DNA of 64,000 nt from JBGQAS01 sp963699305 (lineage in GTDB: Bacteria; Chloroflexota; Anaerolineae; Anaerolineales; Anaerolineaceae): NCBI GenBank assembly GCA_963699305.1, contig OY969431.1:1488001-1552000 (forward strand), read 5' to 3'. Both the position numbers and the translations under genes were made by a program. This document shows positions 35,267 through 44,354 of the stretch, piece by piece. How positions within the stretch are numbered: the stretch's first letter is position 1; each line of letters starts with the position of its first letter. The notes under the pieces were generated by a model, which did not search any database, was not told where the DNA came from, and saw nothing but the letters and a program-made list of their open reading frames with translations.

Positions 35267-36456
35267 TCAGCGCATACGATGTGGTGGTCGTCGGGGCGGG
35301 TCCCGCCGGCTCAGTAGCAGCGCGTAGAGCCGCCGAAGGCGGATTGAAAACCCTGCTCATCGAGAAGCGCAACGAGATCGGCGTCCCCGTGCGCTGTGCT
35401 GAAGCCATCGGGGCGGATCTTTCCAGGCAGTTCATCGAACCTGACCCCCGCTGGATCGATGCGAGCATCACCCATTTTGCGGTACACAATTCACTGGGTC
35501 AGTCCGTGCTAATGCCTCCCGCCGAACCGACGCTGGTGGTGAACCGCAAGCTGTTTGACCTCGAACTGGCTCAACTGGCAGCACATGCCGGAGCGGAGGT
35601 CCGTACGGGCACTTCCGCCGTGGGTGTGCAAATGCAGGATGGCGCTGTTTGCGGTGTAAAAATCGAATCGTCCGGCAAAGTCGAGACCATCCCAGCTCGC
35701 TTGGTTATTGCCGCCGATGGCACCGAGTCGCAGGTGGCGCGCTGGGCGGGTGTCAAAACGGTTTCCCCGCTTGCGGATTATTTTGTCGGCATCGAATACC
35801 TGCTCTCAGGAATGCAGGAACTGATCGACCCCCACATCTGCGAATACCACATCGACCACACTCTCGCGCCTTCGGGCTACCTGTGGGTTTTTCCAAAAGG
35901 TGAAGACCGTGCCAACGTCGGGTTGGTGATCACCGCTGCCCAATGTAAAAAGGTGCGACCGGTTGCCTTGCTGGATCGATTCGTTGCCAAACGCTATCCC
36001 CACGCCCGGCGCATCGACACCATTGCCGGGGGCATCCCCGTCACCGGAGCGCTCAAGTCAATGGTCACCAATGGATTAATGATTGTTGGCGATGCCGCCC
36101 ACCAGGCGGACCCCATGACAGCCGGCGGCATCTGCCTGGGTATGCTGGGGGCTGCAATGGCAATGGAGGTGGGTGTTGTAGCTGTGCAGCAGGGAGATGT
36201 CAGCGCCAGGCGTTTACAGGCCTATGATAAAGCCTGGCAGAAGCGCTTCGGTAAAATGCACGCCGCATTGTACAAGGTCCGCCGCATCCTCGCCAACCTT
36301 GACCAATCGCGCCTGGATGCGCTTGTTGTGCGGGCGGCCGCATTGCCTCTTGCAGAAATGTCGCTCAGCCAGATATTATTGGCGTTGCTCAAGAACGATC
36401 CGGGATTGCTGTTTGAAGCCCGCACGCTGATCACCACCGGGTTGATCCTAAAATAA
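35263..36456 (+). CDS. Geranylgeranyl reductase family FAD-dependent oxidoreductase
   Basis: The start at 35263 (MISAYDVVVVGAGPAGSVAA) overlaps the ferredoxin stop. The 397-residue protein has the FAD Rossmann loop VVGAGPAGSVAARRAA, LLIEKRNEIGVPVRCAEAIG (the PVxCxE region typical of GGR proteins), a DG motif in VIAADGTESQVARWAG, and MIVGDAAHQADPMTAGGI (second FAD motif). Relatives saturate double bonds in polyprenyl chains: archaeal ether lipids, chlorophyll side chains, or menaquinone (MenJ). In a bacterium with a ferredoxin partner, reduction of a menaquinone or polyprenyl chain is the best guess. The substrate is not proven. Confidence 0.88.
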   Translation: MISAYDVVVVGAGPAGSVAARRAAEGGLKTLLIEKRNEIGVPVRCAEAIGADLSRQFIEPDPRWIDASITHFAVHNSLGQSVLMPPAEPTLVVNRKLFDLELAQLAAHAGAEVRTGTSAVGVQMQDGAVCGVKIESSGKVETIPARLVIAADGTESQVARWAGVKTVSPLADYFVGIEYLLSGMQELIDPHICEYHIDHTLAPSGYLWVFPKGEDRANVGLVITAAQCKKVRPVALLDRFVAKRYPHARRIDTIAGGIPVTGALKSMVTNGLMIVGDAAHQADPMTAGGICLGMLGAAMAMEVGVVAVQQGDVSARRLQAYDKAWQKRFGKMHAALYKVRRILANLDQSRLDALVVRAAALPLAEMSLSQILLALLKNDPGLLFEARTLITTGLILK

Positions 36457-36469
36457 TACCCAATCCAAA

Positions 36470-37103
36470 TTAAGTTTTTCTTGTGCGCAGGCGGATCAGC
36501 CAGGATTCCACAAATGGCAATCGCAATAGCAGCAGTAATACAATGACCACTGCCGCGATCAACGGTCGTATAAAATCCCCCTGCAGTTTGAACAAATTCC
36601 CCTTTAATGCCATGCCAAAATGGAGCACTGCCAGGATGCCCGCTAGGTAGATCGAGCGATTCAGCCATTTCCAAACCGGCTGCGATGTGCCGGAGTGATG
36701 CGTGAATGATGCTACTGCCAGGAGCAACAAGGATGACCAGCGCTGACAACCCGAGCCAAATGAATCGGTTGCCTCTCAACGCATCCAGGATATAAGGAAC
36801 CTTGAATCCATAGTCCAACCCCGTGAACAGGGCGAAATGCGCCGCAGCATACAGGAATGTGAACAAACCCAATGGGCGTTTTAAGGTGAGCACAGGAGCA
36901 AACCCGGTTATCGTATGGAAGGGGGTGCATGCCAGGGTGAGGATCAGGAAAATGATCGCAGTATCACCCATCAATTGGATCGCACGCCGGATGGGGTCAG
37001 CCGACAATTGGTTTGATATATATAAAATAGCAATCACCAGCAACGGAATCCAACCGGCAATATCGGCTGCAATAATTAGCCAGGTCTTCCGCGTGACATT
37101 CAT
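36470..37103 (-). CDS. msrQ: MsrQ haem-binding membrane subunit, one frameshift
   Basis: MNVTRKTWLIIAADIAGWIP starts the protein, overlapping the msrP stop (TAATG). Helices follow: PLLVIAILYISNQLS, IIFLILTLACTPFHTITG, LGLFTFLYAAAHFALFTGLD (haem-ligand His), YILDALRGNRFIWLGLSALV, then after an indel near 36735 FTHHSGTSQPVWKWLNRSIY and AGILAVLHFGMALKGN. These match the ferric-reductase-like domain of MsrQ/YedZ. The restored length is about 211 residues, normal for the family. It passes electrons from quinol to MsrP on the outer face of the membrane. Confidence 0.88.
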
Positions 37104-38051
37104 TAGTAGTTGATGGTCAGGTCCATGCCGGTGTACAGGCTGCCGACCTGGTCTTCGTAGCCATTGAATCGAAGCGTTGGCCGGCGACCGGATTCGCCCA
37201 GCCTGCGTTCTGTGGCCTGCGACCAGCGCGGATGCGGGACATCGGGATTGACGTTGGAATAAAAGCCGTATTCCTCGGGCGACAGCAGTGTTCCAGAAAG
37301 TGTCAGGTTGTTTCTCCACCAGCTCGATCTTCACGATGGCTTTAGCGCTCTTGAAGCCGTATTTCCAGGGCACCACCAGGCGCAGCGGCGCACCGCATTG
37401 TGGAGGAAGCGGTTTGCCGTATAGACCGGTGGCAAGGATGGTCAGATCGTGCATGGCTTCATCCAGGCGCAGCCCCTCGGAATAAGGCCATGGGTAACCA
37501 GTACCCGCTGCTGCCCGGGCATTTCCTCAGGATCGAGAATGCTGGTGAAATGCGACGTATTTGGCGTCCGAAGTCGGCTCGGCAGCGGTGAGAAGGTCTG
37601 CCAGCGGGAAGCCCAGCCAGGGGATGACCATCGACCAGCCTTCCACGCAGCGCATGCGGTACACGCGTTCCTCGCTTGGAAACGCTGCCATGATCTCATC
37701 GATCGAATAGATCTTGGGTTTTCTGACCATCCCGCCAACTTCCACATCCCAGGGAGAAGTGGAAAAATCCTTGGCAACCACCGCCACCCTGGATTTATCG
37801 GTGCTGAATTCATAATAGTTGTTGTAATTGGAAACCGTATCAAGAGGTGTCTGGGTATCGGTGAATGGTGTTGCTGTTTCCGATGGTAATGCGGTTCCCC
37901 CACCCGTCACCTTCACACCGCACGCCGCCAGGAATGCACCTGCGGAAACGATTCCGGCAGCCTTGAGGAATTTCCGCCTGGAATGGTACAGGGATTCGGG
38001 AGTTATCTCGGACGATGGGATTTTTGGAATGGAAATTCGCTGTTTGGACAT
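37103..38051 (-). CDS. msrP: MsrP molybdenum-cofactor methionine sulfoxide reductase, three frameshifts
   Basis: MSKQRISIPKIPSSEITPES starts the protein; an upstream in-frame ATG at 38117 adds nothing conserved. A twin-arginine signal (SRRKFLKAAGIVSAGAFLAAC) ends in a Cys, so it may be a Tat-exported lipoprotein. Then come SPWDVEVGGMVRKP and YRMRCVEGWSMVIPWLGFPL, with the molybdenum-ligating Cys. Indels near 37550, 37485 and 37298 separate SILDPEEMPGQQRV, LRLDEAMHDLTILATGLYG, PPQCGAPLRLVVPWKYGFK and LSPEEYGFYSNVNPDVPHPR up to a terminal INY. The restored length of about 316 residues fits the family. It repairs oxidised methionines in surface proteins with MsrQ as electron donor. Confidence 0.88.
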
Positions 38052-38096
38052 AGCTATTAGATGCAGAAAGGCAAAAAAAAGATACTTGATATAAAA

Positions 38097-38119
38097 AAGT
38101 GGCTGCCTTGCAGCCACTT
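38097..38119 (-). terminator. Terminator after the DUF5666 gene
   Basis: The 10-bp stem AAGTGGCTGC / GCAGCCACTT with a 3-base loop is followed on the minus strand by six T residues, 15 bases after the stop. Confidence 0.85.
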
Positions 38120-38134
38120 TTCACGTTTTACCGT

Positions 38135-38872
38135 TTATGGTGCAGGAGACTCGGAAGGCTCCGGGGTCTCCGCTTCATCGGTTCCTTCTTCGGGTGTCTT
38201 TTCCTGTCCAATGGCGCTGCCTTCCGGGTGAACCACGATCCCGGCCGCGATGGACTTCCCACCAGCAACGTCACGGGGGGAAATGATGGTCACTCGCATA
38301 TCCACAGCAAGCAGTTCCGCCCGTTCCTCGGGAAGGATCTTGGTATCGGCGGTCAGCTCAAAGGTATATTCATTGCCATCCGTCGCCAGGATGGTAATGC
38401 TCACTCCCGCCTGGTAATCGGTCACTTTGCCTACGTGATGCGTTTTCTCAGGTTTGCCCGGTATGGCAGTAATGGATAACGCCAGCAGTGTGGTGTCATC
38501 AACTTTGCGCGCCCGTACCGTCACCTGCATACCCGCCAGCAAATTTGCAATAGTTGCACCTTTTCCAAGTGTGGCTACCTTAATGCTTGTCTCTGCATCC
38601 AATGTGAATGTTACGGATGCACCGTCTTTTGTTGTTATGGCAAGGCTGCCATCGGAGACTGCATCGATCACACCCTTGTAATTGAACTTTTGCTTTCCCT
38701 GGCCTTTGCCCTCGGTGGCTTTTTCAATCGCCTTTTCAGTAGCTTTTGCACCTGGCGTCTTTTCCGCGGGTTTATCGCTGACTGTCGTCGCAGGCATGGC
38801 GAATGCGGTGGTCACCACCATCAAAAGGATCAATATAACTAACGTTGAAATTACAATCGCTTTATTTTTCAT
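38135..38872 (-). CDS. Secreted DUF5666-like protein
   Basis: The 245-residue protein has a signal peptide (AIVISTLVILILLMVVTTAFA), a Lys/Thr/Glu-rich linker (KATEKAIEKATEGKGQGK), and two OB-like beta repeats: KGVIDAVSDGSLAITTKDGA, LLAGMQVTVRARKVD and HHVGKVTDYQAGVSITIL, LLAVDMRVTIISPRD. The TKDGASVTFTLDAETSI pattern is that of DUF5666. The C-terminal 30 residues are acidic, with Pro/Ser/Thr. It may be exported with the Ig-like lipoprotein whose gene precedes it. Function unknown. Confidence 0.78.
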   Translation of the reverse strand: MKNKAIVISTLVILILLMVVTTAFAMPATTVSDKPAEKTPGAKATEKAIEKATEGKGQGKQKFNYKGVIDAVSDGSLAITTKDGASVTFTLDAETSIKVATLGKGATIANLLAGMQVTVRARKVDDTTLLALSITAIPGKPEKTHHVGKVTDYQAGVSITILATDGNEYTFELTADTKILPEERAELLAVDMRVTIISPRDVAGGKSIAAGIVVHPEGSAIGQEKTPEEGTDEAETPEPSESPAP

Positions 38873-38891
38873 ATTATTCTTCCTTTCATTC

Positions 38892-39304
38892 CTACGGCTC
38901 GAAATAGACCGTCAGGAACAATTGAACCTCGTTTCCAATATCATCACTGGCGACAATTTCGATGATATTGGCTCCTTCATTTAATTCGACATTATCCGAA
39001 AATTTTTCTCCGGATTCCACATACAAAATATCATCGTTGATCGTTATGACCGTTCTTGTACTGGCGCTCCCCCGGATTTCCAAATCCGATGAGTCCACCA
39101 CCGCGCCATCCTCGGGGTAATCGATCTTGATCCAAAGCACCTCATCGGGTGATTCCACCACGATCGGGGTGGATGTCAGGGCGGGAGTATCTCAAAATCC
39201 GCTTGTTCTTCAGTTCCCGTGGATTCTGTCGATGGGGTTGAGCAGGAGGCAAAAAACAGGCAACCGATAACAAACAAAACGAACAGGAATGACCTGTTTT
39301 TCAT
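38892..39304 (-). CDS. Small Ig-like lipoprotein, one frameshift
   Basis: ATG 39304 begins a lipoprotein signal peptide (FVLFVIGCLFFASC). A missing base near 39190 breaks the frame in the linker. The second frame carries PIVVESPDEVLWIKIDYPED, GAVVDSSDLEIRGSASTRTV, NDDILYVESGEKFSDNVELN and EGANIIEIVASDDIGNEVQL, the alternating-strand pattern of a bacterial Ig-like (glucodextranase-B-type) domain. About 137 residues when restored. It precedes the DUF5666 gene by 19 bases, suggesting an operon of two secreted proteins. Function unknown. Confidence 0.7.
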
Positions 39305-39358
39305 ATTTACATGATACTTTCTTTCCAACAATAATCAATACGCAATTCTACACACCAA

Positions 39359-41172
39359 TTACAATCGTCGCCGTTCTCGCGGGTAGGGTCGTCGGGGTTC
39401 TCCTGACCTTTCCCGTGAAGCAGGTTTTTCCAAAATGATGTTCTTCTGCAGTTCCTTTTTCGCGGTATCGCGTTCCACGAACATGGGCGTCATGGTAAAA
39501 GGGTCGATTCCCGTGTAATACATCAGGCTGGAATACGTGGAGGGTGTTGGGGTAAAGATCTGCACCTGTTCCGGGGAGATGTGCAGCTCCTGGCTGGCAA
39601 ACTGTTTGAGCCTGCGCATATCGCCCTCGGTGCAGCCAGGGTGAGCGGCGATCAGGTAGTACGTCAGGAATTGTTCCAGTCCGGCTTCCCGGCTTAATGC
39701 ATCAAATTGCTGTTTAAACTGCAGCAGCGACTCCTTGCCCGGTTTCCCCATTCTTGCCAAAACATGCGATTCCGAATGTTCGGGTGCGATCTTCATTTGC
39801 CCTGAAACGTGGCTGGTGACGATCTCTTTCAAGTATTCCCTGCCATGCAGCTTTATCCGCAAGCACCAGGTCAGTTCGGATCCCGGAGGAAACAAACACC
39901 TTTTTCACGCCGGGGATGCGTGCGCAACTGTTTCAACATTTCCACCTGGTGGCGGTGGTTGATCTTCAACGCCGGGCAGATCTCGGGATATATGCAGCGT
40001 TTGTCTTCACAAACCCCCTGCGTCCAGTTTCTTGGTGCATTCAAAGCCATACATATTGGCAGTCGGTCCGCCCACATCCAAAATATACCCTTTGAAATCC
40101 GGCAAGGCAGCAATGATCCTGGCTTCAGCGAGGATGGATTCGATGGAGCGCCAGCGCACCGTGCGCCCCTCGTGAACACCGATCGCACAAAAGTTGCATT
40201 CTCCATAACACCCGCGGTGGGTGCTGATGGCAAAGCGGATGGTCTCCAGGGCTTTTACCGGTCCCTGTTTTTGATAATAAGGATGTTGAGCGCGTTGGAA
40301 TGGCAATGCATGGATCGCGTCCAATTCTTTCTGATCCGGGTAACCTGCAGGAGGATTCTGGATCAGCAACCGATCCCCGTGCCTCTGCACCAGCGTTTTT
40401 GCAGTGAGAGGATCATTGTTTTTATAAAAGAGCTGGAACATGCGGATGAATTCCTGTTTGTCTGATGAAACGGACTCATATGAAGGAAGTTCCAGGGTAT
40501 TCCACTGTCGGTTCAGTCTTTGAGATGTAACACAACCCGCGAATATCCAGCGGTCGATTTCCCGGATTTAAGCGCATCCGCAAATTCGAGCACGGAGCGT
40601 TCCGCCATGCCATACAGGATAAAATCCGCCTTGGCATCGAAAAGGATGGAACGCCGCACGGAATCCGACCAGAAATCGTAATGCGCAATGCGCCTGAGAC
40701 TCGCTTCTATCCCACCCAAGACGATGGGCTTGGTGTTCTTGAAATTTCGGCGGATGAGATTGGTATAGTTGATGGACGCCCGATCGGGACGGCGGTTGTT
40801 CTCCCCGCCGGGGGTGTAATCATCCTTGCGGCGCGGGTAGTTGCTGGAGGTGTGGTTGGCAACCATTGAATCCACACTCCCGCCGCTGACACCCCAAAAG
40901 AGCCCTGGTTCTCCCAGCCGGGTGATATCCACAGGCGAGTTCACATCCGGTTGTGCAATGATCCCCACCCGGTACCCTGCCTTCTCGAGCACGCGCCCAA
41001 TGACCGCCACGCCCATGAACGGACTGTCGATGTAGGAATCGCCGCTGACGAGGATCACATCCAGGCGATCCCAGCCGCGTTGTAAAGCTTCTTCCAGAGT
41101 TGTGGGTAAGAACCGGGAATCCTTCATATAAGTCATTGTAACATGCGCGTTTACGAAGGCATGCTTATCCAT
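39359..41172 (-). CDS. ygiQ: YgiQ-family radical SAM protein, at least five frameshifts
   Basis: ATG 41172 follows GGGGGAG. In order, the pieces read SRFLPTTLEEALQRGWDRLD, VILVSGDSYIDSPFMGVAVI (the family's N-terminal domain), LFWGVSGGSVDSMVANHTSS, PIVLGGIEASLRRIAHYDFW, then after indels near 40550 and 40498 KALETIRFAISTHRGCYGEC with the CxxxCxxC iron-sulphur motif (CYGECNFC), and YILDVGGPTANMYGFEC. More indels near 40017, 39910 and 39845 lead to GVCEDKRCIYPEICPALKIN, KVFVSSGIRTDLVLADKAAW and HVSGQMKIAPEHSESHVLAR, ending in a basic tail. Restored length is about 604 residues, normal for YgiQ (UPF0313). The reaction is unknown. Confidence 0.88.
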
Positions 41173-41260
41173 CACATATGCTCCCCCTTCATCCCTCTGG
41201 TCTCTTAATTTTTTCGGAAGTCTTATAATAGATTTGTTGGTTTTTAGGGAAAGGAGACGA

Positions 41261-41860
41261 ATGGAATTCTTCCTGAATCCTAACACTGCATATTTGGTCC
41301 TGATGCTGGGCATCGTGTTCGCCTTCCTGGCACTGATCACACCCGGCACCGGTCTGCTTGAGGTTCTGGCCGTACTCATCCTGATTGGAGCCGGTTATAT
41401 CACCTCGCAGATCGGTCTCACGCTCTGGGCATTGATCCTGCTGATCGTCAGCATTGTGCCGTTCTTTTACGGGATCCGCAAACCCAAACGCGGCATATTC
41501 CTCGCTATCAGCCTGGTGGGTATCGTTATCGGTTCTGCATACCTGTTCCCTTCGAATGGCTGGCTGCCGGTAGTGAATCCTTTCCTGGTGATCATCACAT
41601 CAACCCTCATTTCACTATTCCTGTGGTTCACAGCGCGTAAAGTGCTGCAGACAATGCAAAGAGAACCCCTTCACAACCTCGAGAAGGTGGTCGGCATGGT
41701 CGGTACTGCCAAAACCTCCATCCACGACTCAGGGTCGGTGCAGGTAGGCGGCGAGCTATGGAGTGCACGTTCAACCAAGGTTATTCCTGCAGGCAGGCAT
41801 GTCAAGGTAGTCCGCAGGGAAGGCTTCACGGTTATTGTAGAAGAGGATAAAAAAGCATAA
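41261..41860 (+). CDS. NfeD-like membrane protein
   Basis: ATG 41261 follows AAGGAG at 6-bp spacing. The 199-residue protein has four to five TM helices (VLMLGIVFAFLALITPG, LLEVLAVLILIGAGYI, LWALILLIVSIVPFFYG, GIFLAISLVGIVIGSAYLF, PFLVIITSTLISLFLWF) and a C-terminal OB-fold NfeD domain (LEKVVGMVGTAKTSIHDSGS, VQVGGELWSARS, GRHVKVVRREGFTVIVE). It lies 30 bases upstream of an SPFH/stomatin gene, the classic NfeD partner. The pair is thought to organise membrane microdomains or protein quality control. No protease domain is present, so it is the short form. Confidence 0.9.
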   Translation: MEFFLNPNTAYLVLMLGIVFAFLALITPGTGLLEVLAVLILIGAGYITSQIGLTLWALILLIVSIVPFFYGIRKPKRGIFLAISLVGIVIGSAYLFPSNGWLPVVNPFLVIITSTLISLFLWFTARKVLQTMQREPLHNLEKVVGMVGTAKTSIHDSGSVQVGGELWSARSTKVIPAGRHVKVVRREGFTVIVEEDKKA

Positions 41861-41889
41861 TCATTCATTTTTCCAAAAGGAGGAAAAAA

Positions 41890-42781
41890 ATGATCAGCGG
41901 TTCGTTGATTTTCTTGCTTGTTGTGATTTTCATTGTTCTTATCATCCTGTTGGCGAATTCCATCCGCATCGTCAATGAATACCAGCGGCTGGTGCTTTTC
42001 CGCCTCGGGCGCTGCCTTGGGACTACGCGGTCCCGGCTTCATCATGCTCATCCCCTTCTTTGACCGCGCTGTGCAAGTGGACTTGCGGGAACAGGTGCGT
42101 GAAGTGCCCCACCAGGTGTCCATCACCAAGGATAATGCCCCCATCTCCATCGACTTCCTGTGGTATTACAAGGTGGTCGATCCCACCATGAGCGTTGTTG
42201 GTGTGGGTAATTTTGAGTTGTCAGCAGCAGGCATGGCTACCACCACCCTGCGTTCGGTCATCGGCGGCATCCCATTGGATGAAGTCCTTTCCCAGCGGGA
42301 GCACATCAATACAACCTTGCGCGTCAAGCTGGATGAGGTCACCGAACGCTGGGGTGTCAAGGTGACCAACGTCGAGATCCGCGAGATCATCCCGCCCAAG
42401 GATGTGCAGGACGCCATGAACAAGCAGATGTCCGCCGAACGCATCCGCCGTGCGGTGGTCACTGAATCCACGGGTACCCGCGAAGCTGCCATCAACGTCG
42501 CAGAAGGCGAAAAGCAGGCGGCCATCCTGAAAGCGGAGGGTGGCAAACAAGCTGCCATCCTGGATGCCGAAGGTGCCAAACAAGCCCAGGTCTTGCGAGC
42601 GGATGGTTTCTCGGTGGCACTGGAAAAGATCTTCAAAGCCGCCAAGACCATCGACCAGAAGACCATGACCTTGCAATATTTCGAAACCCTTAAGTCCATC
42701 GGGCAGGGTGCGTCTTCCAAGTTCATATTCCCGATGGAATTCACCAGCATGATCGAAAGCTTTCTAAAGAATAAAAAATAG
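41890..42781 (+). CDS. SPFH/stomatin-like (slipin) protein, one frameshift
   Basis: AAAAGGAGG precedes ATG 41890. An N-terminal TM helix (FLLVVIFIVLIILLAN) is followed by SIRIVNEYQRLVLFRLGR. A 1-base indel near 42015 moves the frame to ALGLRGPGFIMLIPFFDRAV. The SPFH core follows: VDLREQVREVPHQVSITKDN, APISIDFLWYYKVVDP, RSVIGGIPLDEVLSQREHIN. Then comes a coiled-coil with Ala/Glu repeats (EGEKQAAILKAEGGKQAAIL). About 297 residues when restored, normal for slipins. Partner of NfeD upstream; probably a membrane-microdomain scaffold. Confidence 0.9.
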
Positions 42782-42800
42782 AACCTGTTGTGTAAAAAAC

Positions 42801-42826
42801 GAGCTTCCGAATTTCATCGGAAGCTC
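42801..42826 (+). terminator. Terminator after nfeD-SPFH
   Basis: The perfect 10-bp stem GAGCTTCCGA / TCGGAAGCTC with a 6-base loop is followed by GTTTTGATT, 20 bases after the SPFH stop. Confidence 0.85.
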
Positions 42827-42896
42827 GTTTTGATTTACAACCCCATACCAGGTTATTGATCAAACACCGATTAGGTTTTTTGACTGACTTTTTTCC

Positions 42897-44162
42897 TCAA
42901 CAGACGTGGTAATTGTTCTTCCAGGAGTTCGGGTTTGAAACCTTAATCACGCCGATGATCAGGATCATTGCCAATCCTCCAGCAAATCCATTGTTGTACA
43001 AATTCATATAGCCATGTAGATCAGCCACATGCATTACCATGGGTAAATGCAATGCTCCCGCAATCATTCCTACAAGCACTCCAAACCGTCCACTTATCGG
43101 TGCCAGGGTGGTGCAAAAAAGTGCAGCCAGCAAGGGTCCCGGGTCGGTATGTCCCCAAATCTTGGGGAAACAAATCAGATAGACTCCCAGCATGATTGGG
43201 AGAATATTGCGCGGATGCTTGCCCAGGGCTCCAAAGCCAATCACTGTCAGGATCCCTGCCAAGACTGGTCCGTTCACATCACCCCCTACCAGGTGGACAT
43301 ATCCCAAACCGAGCAAACCAACCACTCCCATGTTCACCATGGTCGTGCCAAGATCCGTTTTTTCTACATAATCCGATGGAAGCTTTCCATCATCCAGGAT
43401 GATTTTCTTATATTGTCGTAGATTCCCACCCCAGGCAAATCCAGTAACGATCATCAGGATGATCAGGCCGAGGATGAGGTATGACAATAAAGGTGTGTGT
43501 TCTGTTGACCAAAAGAAATTTGGCTGGATCTCCAGACCGAACCCACGCATGATCATATAAACACCGGTGGCGATGAAACCGCCGGTTGTCCCGGTATTAT
43601 ACAAATTGTATCCAAGGTGAAAGCTGAAAATGTGTTTTACAAGCGCTGCAAGCAGAATGCCGCACACAATGCCCAAGCCTATCCCGGCAAGGACACCCCA
43701 CCACCCCCAATCGAAGCCAAATGCAAATTGACTGACAACAGGTGCCAGGGTCGTGCCAAAAAGCATTGGGGTGATGGCTTTCTTCAGCGGCTGCTTGCAA
43801 AGTACACCCGCAAAAATTAACACTCCCCCAATAACCGGTGTAATGTTGAATGGATTTGTTCCAAAAAAAGAAAATCCTGCCAGGGTAAACAGACCAGCTA
43901 AAAGATATCCATTGAAATCAGCGTGTACCAGCCACGCAAGCCCCAACCCGATCAGCGTTACCAGCACAACATTGATTAATGCTGCACCTAAGTTTGCCAG
44001 GGCAATAAAATCGGTGATGAGAATGCCTGTGGATGTCAGTATTTTTATTTCACCTTCCAGGATTTCAGCGGGGTTGTTTGATAAAAATGCCAGAATCGTT
44101 AGTGCCAGGCAAAAGGTTAAAACTAGTACTGTAATTCGAAGGCGATTCTTGTGATTTGCCAT
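42897..44162 (-). CDS. DUF1576 polytopic membrane protein
   Basis: About 421 residues with roughly ten TM helices in two internally similar halves: LVHADFNGYLLAGLFTLAGF, FFGTNPFNITPVIGGVLIFA and FHLGYNLYNTGTTGGFIATG in the first; VHLVGGDVNGPVLAGILTVI, LGKHPRNILPIMLGVYLICF and LHGYMNLYNNGFAGGLAMIL in the second. The NLYNxGxxGG motif in both halves and the repeated NGxxLAG suggest an internal duplication like that of many transporters. It matches DUF1576, whose function is unknown. ATG 44162 (second of two tandem ATGs) fits the AAGGAT spacing best. A tandem direct repeat lies upstream. Confidence 0.85.
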   Translation of the reverse strand: MANHKNRLRITVLVLTFCLALTILAFLSNNPAEILEGEIKILTSTGILITDFIALANLGAALINVVLVTLIGLGLAWLVHADFNGYLLAGLFTLAGFSFFGTNPFNITPVIGGVLIFAGVLCKQPLKKAITPMLFGTTLAPVVSQFAFGFDWGWWGVLAGIGLGIVCGILLAALVKHIFSFHLGYNLYNTGTTGGFIATGVYMIMRGFGLEIQPNFFWSTEHTPLLSYLILGLIILMIVTGFAWGGNLRQYKKIILDDGKLPSDYVEKTDLGTTMVNMGVVGLLGLGYVHLVGGDVNGPVLAGILTVIGFGALGKHPRNILPIMLGVYLICFPKIWGHTDPGPLLAALFCTTLAPISGRFGVLVGMIAGALHLPMVMHVADLHGYMNLYNNGFAGGLAMILIIGVIKVSNPNSWKNNYHVC

Positions 44163-44250
44163 CATTTATCCTTGAGAACGAATTCTTATGTGTCCTGTGG
44201 ATTTTTTCTCAGGTTCCAAGTCGTGTCGATTTTAGGAAAGAAGTAAATTG

Positions 44251-44269
44251 TATACGATTGATATACGAT
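44251..44269. repeat. Two direct TATACGAT repeats, 11-bp period, upstream of divergent genes
   Basis: TATACGAT occurs at 44251-44258 and 44262-44269, one helical turn apart, in the 190-base region between the divergent DUF1576 and lipoprotein genes. It could be a tandem regulator site or part of a promoter; this is inference only. Confidence 0.45.
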
Positions 44270-44354
44270 AATGCAAGGGCAATGTAAGGGGTATTGTAAT
44301 GACAGCTTTGGTTTGCTATGATGTCAGTATCAGTTGTATATATGGAGGGTTATT

